From contig NZ_BMJB01000001.1 in the NCBI RefSeq assembly GCF_014642855.1, positions 496,001 through 560,000 on the forward strand: DNA of 64,000 nucleotides, read 5' to 3'. Positions within the stretch are counted from its first letter, which is position 1, and each line of letters starts with the position of its first letter. Shown here in pieces: positions 37,692-47,011 of the stretch. A model generated the notes under the pieces. That model had not been told where the DNA came from. It saw only the letters and a list, made by a program, of their open reading frames with translations, and searched no databases. This stretch comes from Edaphobacter acidisoli (GTDB lineage Bacteria; Acidobacteriota; Terriglobia; Terriglobales; Acidobacteriaceae). The translations under genes and the position numbers were made by a program.

Positions 37692-38834
37692 ATGCCAGAA
37701 GCCGCCATCCAGTCAGCCGAGAAACCAACCCGCTACCAGTGCCGCCACATCTTCACCGACGGTCACCGCTGCGGCAGCCCCAGCCTCCGCAACGAGGAGT
37801 TCTGCTACTACCACCACACCTCCCGCCGAGCCTTCGAGCAGGCGCAGGAGGGCCGCGACCGCTTCGTCACCTTCGACGTCCCCCGCCTCGAAGACCGCCG
37901 CTCCGTCCTCGTCGCCATCGAAGAGGTCCTCCAGCGCCTCGCCGCCTGCGCCATCGACAACCGTCGCGCCGGCCTCATCCTCTACGGCCTCCAGACCGCC
38001 GTGCTTGCCCTCGCGAAGACCGAAGATCCCGCACGCGACGCCGCCCCGGTCGAAGAGGTCATCCACCATCCGAAGCTGGGTACCGTAGCCCGCCGAGCCG
38101 TAGTCACAGCCGAAGGAGAAATTGAGCCAGTACTTGAAGAAGAAGACCTAAATGAATGTGATCAAACACTAAAAGCGTCAGAGCCAGCAAAGCCAACCGG
38201 CGTCGCCGCCATGTCGCAGGAAGAGATCGCAAAGCTCTACGAACAGCACACCGCCAAACTCATCAACCGCAAACCCACACCGCAGCCAGCCATCCTCGCC
38301 TCCATCAAGGCAACTCACTCTGCTTCGGAAAGCTGTCATTCAAAACCTATTCCTTCCATCTGTCATTCTGAGCGCAGCGAAGAACCATCTGCCTCGGAAA
38401 GCTGTCATTCTGAGCGCAGCGAAGAACCCCGGTATTTTGCTGATAGCGCCACAACCGCTCGGGTGCCCCATCCATCGCGGCCACATCGCGATGGGTGGGA
38501 AAGCACAAAGCCCACCCAGCACGATTTAGCGCCAACGCACACCCCCACGCACTCTTGTTATCCTGACCATAATCATGTCGAAAAAACCAATCGTCCTCAC
38601 CATCCTCGACGGATGGGGTTATCGCGCCGAAACCAACGGCAACGCCATCGCCCTGGCCCGCAAACCCACCTACGACAAGCTGTTGACCGAGTACCCGAAC
38701 ACCCTGCTCCGCGCCAGCGAGCACTTCGTCGGCCTGCCCGACGGCCAGATGGGCAACTCCGAGGTCGGTCACCTCAACCTCGGCGCAGGCCGCATCGTCC
38801 GCATGGACATGACCCGCATCGACTCCGCGATTGA
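37692..38834 (+). CDS. WRC-like zinc-motif protein whose 3' end runs through repeats into gpmI
   Basis: The ATG at 37692 has a strong GGGGAGGGG just upstream. The open frame is 380 codons, but only the first ~205 look like a native protein. Residues 17-41 have C17-x9-C27-x10-C38-x2-H41, with TDGHRC around the second Cys, and residues 70-110 form a helical segment. From about residue 212 the frame is built from R2 repeat sequence (peptides with SERSEEP), and the last 86 codons overlap gpmI in another frame, so the native stop has probably been lost. The plant WRC domain has the same Cys/His spacing. The function is unknown; a nucleic-acid or protein-binding role is a guess. Confidence 0.65.
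   Translation: MPEAAIQSAEKPTRYQCRHIFTDGHRCGSPSLRNEEFCYYHHTSRRAFEQAQEGRDRFVTFDVPRLEDRRSVLVAIEEVLQRLAACAIDNRRAGLILYGLQTAVLALAKTEDPARDAAPVEEVIHHPKLGTVARRAVVTAEGEIEPVLEEEDLNECDQTLKASEPAKPTGVAAMSQEEIAKLYEQHTAKLINRKPTPQPAILASIKATHSASESCHSKPIPSICHSERSEEPSASESCHSERSEEPRYFADSATTARVPHPSRPHRDGWESTKPTQHDLAPTHTPTHSCYPDHNHVEKTNRPHHPRRMGLSRRNQRQRHRPGPQTHLRQAVDRVPEHPAPRQRALRRPARRPDGQLRGRSPQPRRRPHRPHGHDPHRLRD
38320..38505 (+). repeat. R2-type repeat cluster inside the 3' part of the zinc-motif frame
   Basis: CTGCNTCGGAAAGCTGTCATT occurs at about 38320-38340 and 38390-38410, and TGTCATTCTGAGCGCAGCGA at 38361-38380 and 38403-38422. The element at 38401-38505 matches the R2 composite at 33912 and ends in a hairpin where CCATCGCG (38472-38479) pairs with CGCGATGG (38487-38494), extended outward by CCCCA/TGGG. 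Confidence 0.85.
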
Positions 38835-40185
38835 AGACGGCAGCCTCTTCGACGACCCCACGCTGGTCCGCGCTTACGAGCTAGCCGCGCACGAAGGCCG
38901 CGCCCTGCACCTCATCGGCCTCGTCTCCGACGGCGGAGTCCACTCGCACCAGCGCCATCTCTACGCGCTGCTGCGCATGGCCGCCCAGCGCAAGCTCACC
39001 CACGTCTACGTCCACGCCTTCATGGACGGACGCGACACCATGCCCACTAGCGGCGTCGGCTACCTCCAGGAGCTGCACCGCAAGTTCCACGAGTACGGCG
39101 TCGGCGTCATCGCCAGCGTCAGCGGCCGCTACTACGCCATGGACCGCGACCTGCGCTGGGAAAAAGAGCGTCAGGCATTTGACGCCATGGTCACAGGCCA
39201 TCCCGAAGGCGGACTCTACGGCAGCCCCGTCGAGCGTCTCCGCGAGCTCTACAACAACGGCATCACCGACGAGTTCGTCCCGCCCTTCACCTGCATCAAC
39301 CCAACCGATGGCAAACCAGTCGGCCTCATCCGCGACCGCGACGTCGTGATTAATTTCAACTATCGCGCCGACCGAGCCCGCCAGATCACCCGCGTCCTCG
39401 GACGCAACTCCGGCTTCGCGCCCGACGCAGGACAGCATCTGCCCAAAGCCGCTGAGCTGGACGAAATGATCCCGCGCAATCTCGTCCCGCGCGACCTGCA
39501 CTACGTAGCGATGACGCAGTACGACAAGACATTCACTGTCCCGGTCGTCATCCCACCCGAGAGCATGGACAACCTGCTCGCCAACCTCATGGCGCAGGCC
39601 AACCTCCGCAACCTCCGCGTAGCCGAGACGGAAAAGTACGCGCACGTCACCTACTTCTTCAACGGCGGAATCGAAAAACCCTTCGCCGGCGAAGACCGCG
39701 TCCTCGTCCCCTCGCAGAAGGTCGCAACCTACGACCTCGCGCCGGAGATGTCCGCCGCAGGCATCGGCGACGCAGTCGTCAAGGCCATTGGAGACACGGC
39801 GTTCGACGTGATCATCGTCAACTTCGCCAACGCCGACATGGTCGGCCACTCCGGCAAACTGGAGCCAACGATCAAGGGAGTCGAAACCATCGACACGCAG
39901 CTCGCGCGCATCTACCAGGCGATCAAGCAGCGCGGAGGCTCACTACTCGTCACCGCCGACCACGGCAACGCCGAGATGCTCATCGATCCGGCAACCGGCG
40001 GCCCGCACACCGCGCACACGACAAACCCGGTCCCGTTCATCCTGATCACCGAAGACGGCAAAAAAGTAAGCCTGCGCGAAGGCGGAAGCCTGCGCGACAT
40101 TTCGCCCACAGTCCTCGACCTGCTCAACCTCGGCCAACCGAAGGACATGACCGGAGGCAACCTCCGCATCGAGCAGACCCGCTAA
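38575..40185 (+). CDS. gpmI: 2,3-bisphosphoglycerate-independent phosphoglycerate mutase
   Basis: The product has 536 residues, normal for the two-domain iPGM. It interconverts 3- and 2-phosphoglycerate and so feeds enolase, which is encoded 3 kb upstream. Alkaline-phosphatase-superfamily metal sites are visible: ILDGWGYR at the start, the phosphoserine-forming Ser in [46 protein letters not shown] and VTADHGNAE. The ATG lies in CATAATCATG with little Shine-Dalgarno signal. The frame of the upstream zinc-motif gene overlaps its first 260 bp. It is convergent with recR. Confidence 0.97.
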   Translation: MSKKPIVLTILDGWGYRAETNGNAIALARKPTYDKLLTEYPNTLLRASEHFVGLPDGQMGNSEVGHLNLGAGRIVRMDMTRIDSAIEDGSLFDDPTLVRAYELAAHEGRALHLIGLVSDGGVHSHQRHLYALLRMAAQRKLTHVYVHAFMDGRDTMPTSGVGYLQELHRKFHEYGVGVIASVSGRYYAMDRDLRWEKERQAFDAMVTGHPEGGLYGSPVERLRELYNNGITDEFVPPFTCINPTDGKPVGLIRDRDVVINFNYRADRARQITRVLGRNSGFAPDAGQHLPKAAELDEMIPRNLVPRDLHYVAMTQYDKTFTVPVVIPPESMDNLLANLMAQANLRNLRVAETEKYAHVTYFFNGGIEKPFAGEDRVLVPSQKVATYDLAPEMSAAGIGDAVVKAIGDTAFDVIIVNFANADMVGHSGKLEPTIKGVETIDTQLARIYQAIKQRGGSLLVTADHGNAEMLIDPATGGPHTAHTTNPVPFILITEDGKKVSLREGGSLRDISPTVLDLLNLGQPKDMTGGNLRIEQTR

Positions 40186-40199
40186 GGGTTTGCTCGATG

Positions 40200-40802
40200 C
40201 TAAAACTCGCGACGCCCTTCCATCGCCCGCGTCATCGTCACCTCATCGGCATACTCTATGTCGCTGCCGGCGGGAACACCAGTCGCAATGCGCGTGACCT
40301 TCAGCGCAGGCTTTGTCTTACGCAGTTCAAGAGCAAGATAGCCCGCAGTAGCTTCGCCCTCAGTCGTCGGCGAAGTCGCCAGAATCACCTCATCGACCGC
40401 AGCCAGCCGCGTGAACAGATTGGCCATCCGCAACTGCTCCGGCCCAACTCCGCCGATAGGCGAGAGCGTTCCGTGCAGCACATGGTAGACGCCGTTGTAG
40501 CCGCGCGTCTTTTCGATGGTAGCGATGTTCGTCGGTTCCTCGACCACGCAAACTACGCGCTGATCGCGCACCGCGCTGGTGCAGAACGTGCATGGATCAA
40601 CATCGGTGATGTTGTTGCAGACCGAGCAAAGCCGCAGATGCAGCTTCAGCTCACGGATCGCTGTAGCAAGAGCCTCGGCGTCTTCCGCAGGTGAGCGCAG
40701 GATGTGAAACGCCAGCCGCTGCGCGCTCCTGGTGCCTACACCAGGCAGCTTGCGCAGCTCGTCGATCAGCCGCGTCATCGGTCCCGCAAAACGGTCCGCC
40801 AC
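40200..40802 (-). CDS. recR: Recombination protein RecR
   Basis: The product has 200 residues. RecR works with RecF and RecO to load RecA at single-strand gaps. The N-terminal helix-hairpin-helix (LIDELRKLPGVGTRSAQRLA), the zinc finger with four Cys (CSVCNNITDVDPCTFC), and the Toprim motif (VCVVEEPTNIATIEKT with later ATSPTTEGEATA) are all present. It starts one base after the ybaB stop and is the last gene of the dnaX-ybaB-recR operon on the minus strand, the same order as in E. coli. Confidence 0.97.
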   Translation of the reverse strand: MADRFAGPMTRLIDELRKLPGVGTRSAQRLAFHILRSPAEDAEALATAIRELKLHLRLCSVCNNITDVDPCTFCTSAVRDQRVVCVVEEPTNIATIEKTRGYNGVYHVLHGTLSPIGGVGPEQLRMANLFTRLAAVDEVILATSPTTEGEATAGYLALELRKTKPALKVTRIATGVPAGSDIEYADEVTMTRAMEGRREF

Positions 40803-40803
40803 G

Positions 40804-41136
40804 TTAGGTCAACCCCGGCAGGTCCGGCAATCCGAGTCCGCCCATCATCCCGGACAAGCTGGACTTAACCGTCTCATCGACACGCCGCCCGGCCTCATTC
40901 ACTGCGGCTGCAATTAAATCCTCGAGCAGTTCAAGGTCGCTGCCCGCGCTGCCAATCGCACTCGGCTCGATGCGCAGACGCAGCACCTCTTTTTTACCGT
41001 TCATCCGCACGGTCACAACGCCTCCGCCAGTCGAAGCCTCGACGACCGTCTCGGCAAGCTTGCGCTCCATCTGCTCCTGCATCTGCTTTGCCTGCCCGAG
41101 CACATCTTTCATCTTTGCAAGATCGGAAAAATTCAT
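40804..41136 (-). CDS. ybaB: YbaB/EbfC nucleoid-associated protein
   Basis: The product has 110 residues. YbaB family proteins form dimers that bind DNA and may shape the nucleoid. The sequence shows the N-terminal helix rich in Met and Gln (AKQMQEQMERKLAETVVEAS), the conserved GGGVVTVRMNGKKEVLRLRIEP block, and a C-terminal helix with a Gly/Leu-rich tail (MMGGLGLPDLPGL). It sits 20 bp after dnaX and directly before recR. Confidence 0.95.
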   Translation of the reverse strand: MNFSDLAKMKDVLGQAKQMQEQMERKLAETVVEASTGGGVVTVRMNGKKEVLRLRIEPSAIGSAGSDLELLEDLIAAAVNEAGRRVDETVKSSLSGMMGGLGLPDLPGLT

Positions 41137-41156
41137 TCGTCCCTCACGCTAAAAAA

Positions 41157-43061
41157 TTAATCATCATCGCGCAGATCGATCACGGTACGAATCTCAGCCT
41201 GAAACAACGATTGCGCCTGCTGCACCACCGGATGTTCGAGCGCCTTCGCCTGAACGCTTCCCGTCTTCGCTGCACGCTGCTTCTTCGGAGCCGAAGCGCT
41301 CGCCGTTCCCGGAAGCAGAACCAGCTTCAACGCGCCAGCTCCAGCATCGCGCAGCGCTGCACGCACAATCTTCTCCGCCTCCGCATTGACGACCATCGAG
41401 AGCATCGCCTTCGAGACCTCAGTCTGCACGCGGATCTCGCCGTTCTCAACGGCCCACTCCGCATCGTTGAGCGCATCAGCCGCAGTGTCCTGACTCTTCG
41501 CCTTCGAGAGTGCCTCAACCGCAGCCTTCTGCAAAGCATCAGCCGAAGCCGCTTCGGAAGCGGATGTCGCAGGAGCCGAAGATGCGCTCTCGCTTGCAGC
41601 CACAACAGGTTCAGTAACAGCAGAAGCAGAAATCGCAGGTGCTGCGACAGAAGCAGAAGCAGGAACCTCAACAGGCTTCGGAACCTGAGGAACAGAAGCC
41701 GCAATCGGCGCAGGAGCAGCTGCAGCAGGAGTTTCGTCGAACCGCTTCCTGCTCTGCTCGAACGGCGAGAACGCAGGCTTCGCCGAAACTACAGGAGCAG
41801 TAGCAACGCTCGCTTCCACCGCGCGAGTCGTAGTCACACTCTTCGCAGGAGCAGCCTGCGAAACTGAACTCGGTCGAGCCGCAGGACTTCCGCCAACAGG
41901 GAACTGACTCAGTATTTCCTCGACTGGAAGCAGACGACGCAAATGCACGAGCTTGAGCAGTCCAAGCTCGAAGTGGAATCGCTGCTCCTGTCTGTAACCA
42001 AGTTCGTCGAACGTCCTAAGCATCACCTGGAGAAAGCGCGTCAGCTCTTCCTCGGTGAACAGCGCAGCCGAACGCAACGCACGCCGCTGCTCGTCCGCCG
42101 ATATCTGAAGCAGCTCAGCCGCCGCACCATCACCAGCGATCTTAGCGATGAGGCAGTTGCGCAGATAGCGCACGCACTGGCGAGCCAGTTGTGCTGGCGA
42201 GTTTCCAGCATCGAGCAGTCCGTTCGCCACGGTAATGACTTCAGCGCTGCGGTTGCCATCAACAGCTTCGAGGATTCGCTCGAAGACAGCATTCGGCACC
42301 GTTCCCATCAGCTCGCGTATCTGCGAAGCATCGAGCCGCGGTTTGCCGTCCTCCAGCGGTGCGCTCGCAATCGCCTGGTCCATGATGGACAGCGCATCGC
42401 GCATCGAGCCATCGCCCGCTTCGGCGAGCAGGCTCAGCGCCGCATCATCGGCGATCACGCCTTCCTTCTCGGCGATGCCGCGCAGCTCGCTCAGAATGTC
42501 GGCGAGTTTGACGGCATGAAAGCTGAAGTGCTGGCAGCGCGAGCGCACCGTCTGCGGAATGTCTTCCGGCTGCGTCGTCGCCATCATAAAGACGATGTGC
42601 TCGGGCGGTTCTTCGAGCGTCTTGAGCAGCGCATTGAAGGCCGCATCGGTGATCTGGTGCGCCTCGTCGAGGATATAGATCTTGTACTTATCGCGAGCTG
42701 GTCTGTAACGAGCCGCATCACGCAGTTCGCGTATCTCGTCGATGCCGCGATTGGTCGCCGCGTCGATCTCAATGACGTCGACTGCGTTACCAGCACGAAT
42801 CTCGGTGCAGCTCTCGCAGACCTCGCACGGCTCAGGCGTTGGTCGCAGCTCAGAGCCGATGGCGTTGCGGCAGTTGAGAGCCATCGCGAGGATGCGCGCG
42901 ATGGTCGTCTTGCCGATACCACGATGGCCGCTGAAGATGTATCCGTGCGCGATCCTGTTCTGGCGCAGGGCATTCATCAACGTGACCGTGACGTGGTCCT
43001 GCCCCGCAACGTCCGCGAAGCGTTGAGGCCGGTATTTACGTGCGAGAACCTGATATGCCAT
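41157..43061 (-). CDS. dnaX: DNA polymerase III subunit gamma/tau
   Basis: The product has 634 residues from the ATG at 43061 (MAYQVLARKYRPQRF); a TTG 18 bases upstream is not preferred. It is the clamp-loader ATPase. Walker A is SGHRGIGKTTIAR, four zinc-binding Cys lie in the C-rich loop about residues 60-80 (EPCEVCESC), Walker B is YILDEAHQ, and sensor 1 plus the SRC motif follow (MATTQPEDIPQTVRSRCQHF). After about residue 370 the chain becomes a long Ala/Pro/Ser/Val-rich linker and ends in a short tau-like domain. No run of A residues suited to programmed frameshifting is seen. Confidence 0.97.
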   Translation of the reverse strand: MAYQVLARKYRPQRFADVAGQDHVTVTLMNALRQNRIAHGYIFSGHRGIGKTTIARILAMALNCRNAIGSELRPTPEPCEVCESCTEIRAGNAVDVIEIDAATNRGIDEIRELRDAARYRPARDKYKIYILDEAHQITDAAFNALLKTLEEPPEHIVFMMATTQPEDIPQTVRSRCQHFSFHAVKLADILSELRGIAEKEGVIADDAALSLLAEAGDGSMRDALSIMDQAIASAPLEDGKPRLDASQIRELMGTVPNAVFERILEAVDGNRSAEVITVANGLLDAGNSPAQLARQCVRYLRNCLIAKIAGDGAAAELLQISADEQRRALRSAALFTEEELTRFLQVMLRTFDELGYRQEQRFHFELGLLKLVHLRRLLPVEEILSQFPVGGSPAARPSSVSQAAPAKSVTTTRAVEASVATAPVVSAKPAFSPFEQSRKRFDETPAAAAPAPIAASVPQVPKPVEVPASASVAAPAISASAVTEPVVAASESASSAPATSASEAASADALQKAAVEALSKAKSQDTAADALNDAEWAVENGEIRVQTEVSKAMLSMVVNAEAEKIVRAALRDAGAGALKLVLLPGTASASAPKKQRAAKTGSVQAKALEHPVVQQAQSLFQAEIRTVIDLRDDD

Positions 43062-43130
43062 AAAAAAGAAGTCGACCAAGACACTACGAAGAATATCGAC
43101 CGAGACTCTATTGTATCGTTCGCGCGAGGG

Positions 43131-43595
43131 TCAGTTTTTCCCTACCGCGCGGGCGCGCCGTGTCTCACGGCGCCTGCGCCGCACGACCTCTTCTTCGCTG
43201 AACATGGTGCCCCGGCAGGCGAAAGCGCCGCAGTAGCAATCGGCGTCGGAGTCGTCGCTGTCGTGCAGGTTGTACTCGTAGGTCAGCTCTTCTCCGGCGG
43301 CGATGTCGCGCAGGGCCACGATGTAGATATGACCGCGAATGTCAGTGGTTTCGCAGTTCGGATCACAGGAGTGGTTGATGAACATCGCTGTGCCGAAGCC
43401 GTCGATGATGATGCCATCATCTCCGCAACTGAACAGGTAGGTGATGTCGCGGTCTTTATAGCGAGCATCGGCCTCGGCCTTGGTGAAGCGCGGGCCACCG
43501 TACTCGATGACACGTTCTCCCTTTTTGAACGGGCGTGTGGTGTAGCAGCCGGCGGCATGGATCGAAGAGGAGCGAATAATGAGACCTTCGGGCAC
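43131..43595 (-). CDS. SET-domain protein with post-SET zinc motif
   Basis: The product has 154 residues from a GTG at 43595. The SET fold is complete: the N-terminal HAAGCYTTRPFKKGERVIEY, the knot motifs INHSCDPNCE (residues 73-82) and GEELTYEYN (101-109), and a post-SET cluster DCYCGAFACRG with three Cys (120, 122, 127). This is the layout of SAM-dependent lysine methyltransferases known from eukaryotes and from bacteria such as Chlamydia. The Arg/Lys-rich tail could bind nucleic acid. The substrate is unknown. It lies 69 bp upstream of dnaX on the same strand. Confidence 0.9.
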   Translation of the reverse strand: MPEGLIIRSSSIHAAGCYTTRPFKKGERVIEYGGPRFTKAEADARYKDRDITYLFSCGDDGIIIDGFGTAMFINHSCDPNCETTDIRGHIYIVALRDIAAGEELTYEYNLHDSDDSDADCYCGAFACRGTMFSEEEVVRRRRRETRRARAVGKN

Positions 43596-43721
43596 GGAAA
43601 CAGTCCATCCAGATGTGCGGAGTGAGTAAAGTAGCTTCGAGCGAGAAGCTCCCTCAACGACAATCTATAACAAAGTGAGGACTTCCGCCGTCCAACACCT
43701 CAGTTGGATAATAGAAAGACG

Positions 43722-44468
43722 ATGATGTGGCGAGGGACAACCCGTCTTCTGCTGGCTGTGGGGACGCTTTCGGCAGCGTGCTGGGCGCAGAGTGCTCCAG
43801 CGGCAAAGCCCTCGGACGCGCCTTGTTCCGCAACAAAGCCTGCATCTGGTCAGGACAGTAATCAAAGCAGCCAGGGCAATACCCAGACGAAGCCTTGCGG
43901 TGCATCAACCAGCACGGCGCCAAAGTCTGTTGCGGATCAGTTCCCGTTTCCCGGAGAAGACAGCCAGCCTAAGGCACCTGCTGCGAATGCTCCTGCGCCG
44001 AATGCCTCTCATCCTTCGGCTGCGTCGGAGCATCCGTTTCCTGGTGAACCTCCTGCAGCGGACTCGGGTTCGAGTAGTTCAATCCCAGACTCTGGTGGTT
44101 CGAGCAGTTCCAGCAGCGATGATGATAATTACGATCCCAGTGCTCCACTTCCCTCAACATTGAAGAAGCCGCAACCAGCTCCGAAAATGCAGACTCCGGA
44201 TCAACGTGTTGATGAAGATCTCCGGGTCTCGAAGTTCTACATGGACAATGACAATCTTGCGGGAGCGTATTTAAGGGCGAAGGATGCAGTGAAGACTGAG
44301 CCGGACTATTCGGAGACGCACTTTGTGCTTGCTCAGGTGCTCACGAAGATGAAGAAGAAGGATGAGGCTATCGCTGAGTACCAGGCATACCTCAAGATGG
44401 ACCCGAATGGGGATCGTGCGAAGATGGTGAAGACGGCGCTGGCCGATCTCGACCACAGTAAAAAATAG
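43722..44468 (+). CDS. Secreted TPR-like protein with low-complexity linker
   Basis: The product has 248 residues from the ATG at 43722 (43725 is possible). A signal peptide ends at CWAQ. Residues about 25-160 are a Pro/Ala/Ser/Asp-rich linker with a run of serines and two copies of the motif FPGE (QFPFPGED and HPFPGEPP). The last ~85 residues form two TPR-like helical hairpins (VSKFYMDNDNLAGAYLRAKDAV and THFVLAQVLTKMKKKDEAIA). It is probably periplasmic, perhaps a scaffold or a partner of an outer-membrane assembly factor. Its role is unknown. Confidence 0.75.
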   Translation: MMWRGTTRLLLAVGTLSAACWAQSAPAAKPSDAPCSATKPASGQDSNQSSQGNTQTKPCGASTSTAPKSVADQFPFPGEDSQPKAPAANAPAPNASHPSAASEHPFPGEPPAADSGSSSSIPDSGGSSSSSSDDDNYDPSAPLPSTLKKPQPAPKMQTPDQRVDEDLRVSKFYMDNDNLAGAYLRAKDAVKTEPDYSETHFVLAQVLTKMKKKDEAIAEYQAYLKMDPNGDRAKMVKTALADLDHSKK

Positions 44469-44519
44469 GCAAAATTTGTTTAGGTCAGTGCGCAGGCAGT
44501 GTAACGTTGTCATGTTGCT

Positions 44520-45047
44520 ATGAACGAGCTTGGAGAACTGAACCACGCGATTGCCTTTTCGCTGCGCGGACTCGATGCGGCGCAGACCCAGTTTCGTCCC
44601 TTGAAGCGTAAGAATCGCTGGAGCATTCAGCAGATTGTAGAGCACCTGCTGCTGACCTACTCGTCTACGGAGGAGATGATTGCAACACGGTTAGCGAAGG
44701 GACGACCGACCCGGAAGAAGCCTGGTCTGATGCAACACATCAGCCAGTACACTGTGATTCGATTGGGATATTTCCCTCGCGGACGCAAAGCCCCAACGCT
44801 GGTTATGCCTCCAGCAGAGGTTGCTGCGCCGCTTTCAGGCGAAGAACTATCACACCGTGTTCGGGAGCAACTATTGCATCTGCATGAGCTCTGCAACGAC
44901 GCGGAAAAAGCCTTTGGCGAGAAGCAATGTGCAAGCCATCATGTGCTTGGTCCTCTGAGTGCTGCTCAGTGGCGGCGCTTCCATCTGATTCATGGTGAAC
45001 ACCATGCACGTCAGATACTTGCCATTCGTAAAGAGCATGGAATGTAG
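44520..45047 (+). CDS. DinB-superfamily protein
   Basis: The product has 175 residues and fits the four-helix DinB/YfiT-like fold. Metal-site histidines are visible in RWSIQQIVEHLLLTY near the N-terminus and in HLIHGEHHARQI near the C-terminus. These proteins often act as thiol-dependent transferases or have unknown roles. The gene is 50 bp after the TPR-like gene and convergent with the next gene. No substrate can be inferred. Confidence 0.8.
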   Translation: MNELGELNHAIAFSLRGLDAAQTQFRPLKRKNRWSIQQIVEHLLLTYSSTEEMIATRLAKGRPTRKKPGLMQHISQYTVIRLGYFPRGRKAPTLVMPPAEVAAPLSGEELSHRVREQLLHLHELCNDAEKAFGEKQCASHHVLGPLSAAQWRRFHLIHGEHHARQILAIRKEHGM

Positions 45048-45068
45048 CAATCCGAATGTGTAGAGAAG

Positions 45069-45527
45069 TTATAGGTCGTCGATGACTTCAATTGAGTCGA
45101 CGTCAATGGGAGTTGCTGCAGGCTCGTCAATCAGGTCTTCTGCGACCCGAAGGAAGCGACGCAGGTAGCGGAGTGGTTCTTCGGCAGAAGCCATCTCTTT
45201 GAGGTGATAGAGCCAGACATCTTCGCGCGTGCGGCGGCGAGTATAGCCTTTGCGCACAACGGTGCCTATGGAGCCGTCACGCATTCTGCGCTGGAAAGAT
45301 TGCGTCGGGACTTGGAACACCATATCTTCGCCGGGCTTCCAAAAGGCCTGCGCAAACTCGTGCGAAAAGACAAGCGAGTAATAACGTCTTTCTCCTGCGA
45401 GAAGCGCGGCTGCTTGCACGGCACCGGGCCAGGCCAAGCCCAGCTTGCCCGTGTACCATTTGCGGAATTCAAACCCGTTCGTGCGGGCCTGTCCTATGAG
45501 AAGCTGAAGCAGTTCAAGCCGTGTCAT
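45069..45527 (-). CDS. Conserved protein of unknown function
   Basis: I use the ATG at 45527 (152 residues) because the compact domain starts there (MTRLELLQLLIGQARTNGF); an in-frame start at 45626 would add 33 basic residues. The protein is rich in aromatic and charged residues (FEFRKWYTGKLG, RRYYSLVFSHEFAQAFWKPG, RKGYTRRRTREDVWLYHLKEM) and ends in an acidic tail. I recall similar proteins in Acidobacteriota, but no function is known to me. No transmembrane segment or metal motif is visible. Confidence 0.65.
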   Translation of the reverse strand: MTRLELLQLLIGQARTNGFEFRKWYTGKLGLAWPGAVQAAALLAGERRYYSLVFSHEFAQAFWKPGEDMVFQVPTQSFQRRMRDGSIGTVVRKGYTRRRTREDVWLYHLKEMASAEEPLRYLRRFLRVAEDLIDEPAATPIDVDSIEVIDDL

Positions 45528-45640
45528 CTTCGTTCCGCTTGGATGATCCGGGGAGTGCATGACTCGCCGGTCGAGCCAGTATAGTCTACGTTGAAGGACG
45601 GGGAGCCAAGGCAACGAGCGATTCAAGGTTAAGCTACGGG

Positions 45641-46894
45641 ATGGAAACTCGGAAACGGTCTGCTTACGGCTGGAAAGATGCTGGAATGCTGCTTGCGGTT
45701 GTGCTGGCGCTGGCCTTGTCTTCTGGGCTGAAGGCGCACGCTGCTGATTACGACGTTGCTGCCCATACGGACCCGATCAACCTGACGCCAGAGGTGCGTG
45801 CGGCTGAGGGGCGCTTCTATGACATGGACTACGATGGCGCGCTGCGCCAGTTTGAGGCCATCATGAAAGCGCATCCGAACGATCCGATGGCCATCGATTA
45901 TGTGCAGAAGACGCTAATTATCCGCGAGTTGTACCGTCAGGACCTGATGGATACTACGTATTACGCGCACGATAGCTTTCTGACTTCGAAGCGCAGGGTG
46001 GACATTCCGCAGGCGACCAGGGACCGCATCGAGGCGCTGACCGATCAGGCGATTGCTCTTTGCGATAGTGAGATTAAAGCGAACCCAACGGACAAGAACG
46101 CATATTTTGCGCGAGGGTATGCGCGTGGCATGCATGCCGTTCTCATCACGTTGGCGGATCATAGTTTTGTTGCTGCGGCGCGGCAAGGTCTGGCTTCGCG
46201 CAATGACAGCGAACAGGCGCTTAAGATTGATCCAAACTATGCCGATGCGAAGATGGCGATTGGCATTCAGGAGTTTGCCGTGGCGAGTCTGCCTCGATTT
46301 CTGCGGTTTATGGTGGGGATTGCAGGGATTGGCGGCAACAAGCAGCGCGGGCTAGAACTGCTGCGAGAGGCGGCCGCGGATGGGGTGGTGACGCCTGTGG
46401 AGGCAAAGACGGCGCTAGCCTTGTTTTTGCGGCATGACTCCAAGTATTCGGAGGCGATCCAGGTGGAGCGGGAGCTCGTTGCTGAGTATCCCCACAACTA
46501 CCTGTTTCACCTCGAGTTGGCGAATCTGACCAAGGACATTGGCAATGGTCCGGCAGCGATTGCGCTCTACAAGGTAGTCATTGCGAATGGGCATAGGTCG
46601 GGGTATTTTGTTGAGCCGCGGTTACATATGGCGTACTTTGGCCTCGCGGACACGGAACGCGGTCAAAACCAGCTTCAGGAGGCGGCTCAGGACTACCTGA
46701 ATGCGGCGGCGCAGCCTGGTTGTACGGAATGGATTCGCAGGCGGGCGCAGTTGAACGCAGGTGAGGTTCTAGACCTGCTGCATGATAGGGCGGCGGCAGT
46801 GCGGCAGTATGAGCTGGCTTCGGCAGGTGGAGAAGACCAGTCGCAGGCCGATGCAGCACGGCGCTATCTGAAGACGCCGTATACAGGCAAGTGA
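45641..46894 (+). CDS. Secreted TPR-repeat protein
   Basis: The product has 417 residues. A signal peptide ends at KAHAAD. TPR-like helical pairs span most of the chain, for example GRFYDMDYDGALRQFEAIMK, ALALFLRHDSKYSEAIQVER and LHMAYFGLADTERGQNQLQE. A glycine-containing insert (MVGIAGIGGNKQRG) interrupts the repeats at about residue 223. It is likely a periplasmic protein that binds partners. No catalytic residues are recognised. Confidence 0.8.
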   Translation: METRKRSAYGWKDAGMLLAVVLALALSSGLKAHAADYDVAAHTDPINLTPEVRAAEGRFYDMDYDGALRQFEAIMKAHPNDPMAIDYVQKTLIIRELYRQDLMDTTYYAHDSFLTSKRRVDIPQATRDRIEALTDQAIALCDSEIKANPTDKNAYFARGYARGMHAVLITLADHSFVAAARQGLASRNDSEQALKIDPNYADAKMAIGIQEFAVASLPRFLRFMVGIAGIGGNKQRGLELLREAAADGVVTPVEAKTALALFLRHDSKYSEAIQVERELVAEYPHNYLFHLELANLTKDIGNGPAAIALYKVVIANGHRSGYFVEPRLHMAYFGLADTERGQNQLQEAAQDYLNAAAQPGCTEWIRRRAQLNAGEVLDLLHDRAAAVRQYELASAGGEDQSQADAARRYLKTPYTGK

Positions 46895-47011
46895 GGGGGC
46901 GGGTTGGATGATGTGACGCTTCTTGGTAGGGAACCGAACGCAAGAGCTGCCCGTAATATAGCAGTGGAATGGCTGCCTGGTATGGCAGAATAGATTGTCG
47001 GAGCAAGAGAT

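Noticed and set aside
41157-43061. Programmed frameshift in dnaX
   Set aside because: No A-rich slippery heptamer with a following stem was found, so a single tau-like product is assumed.
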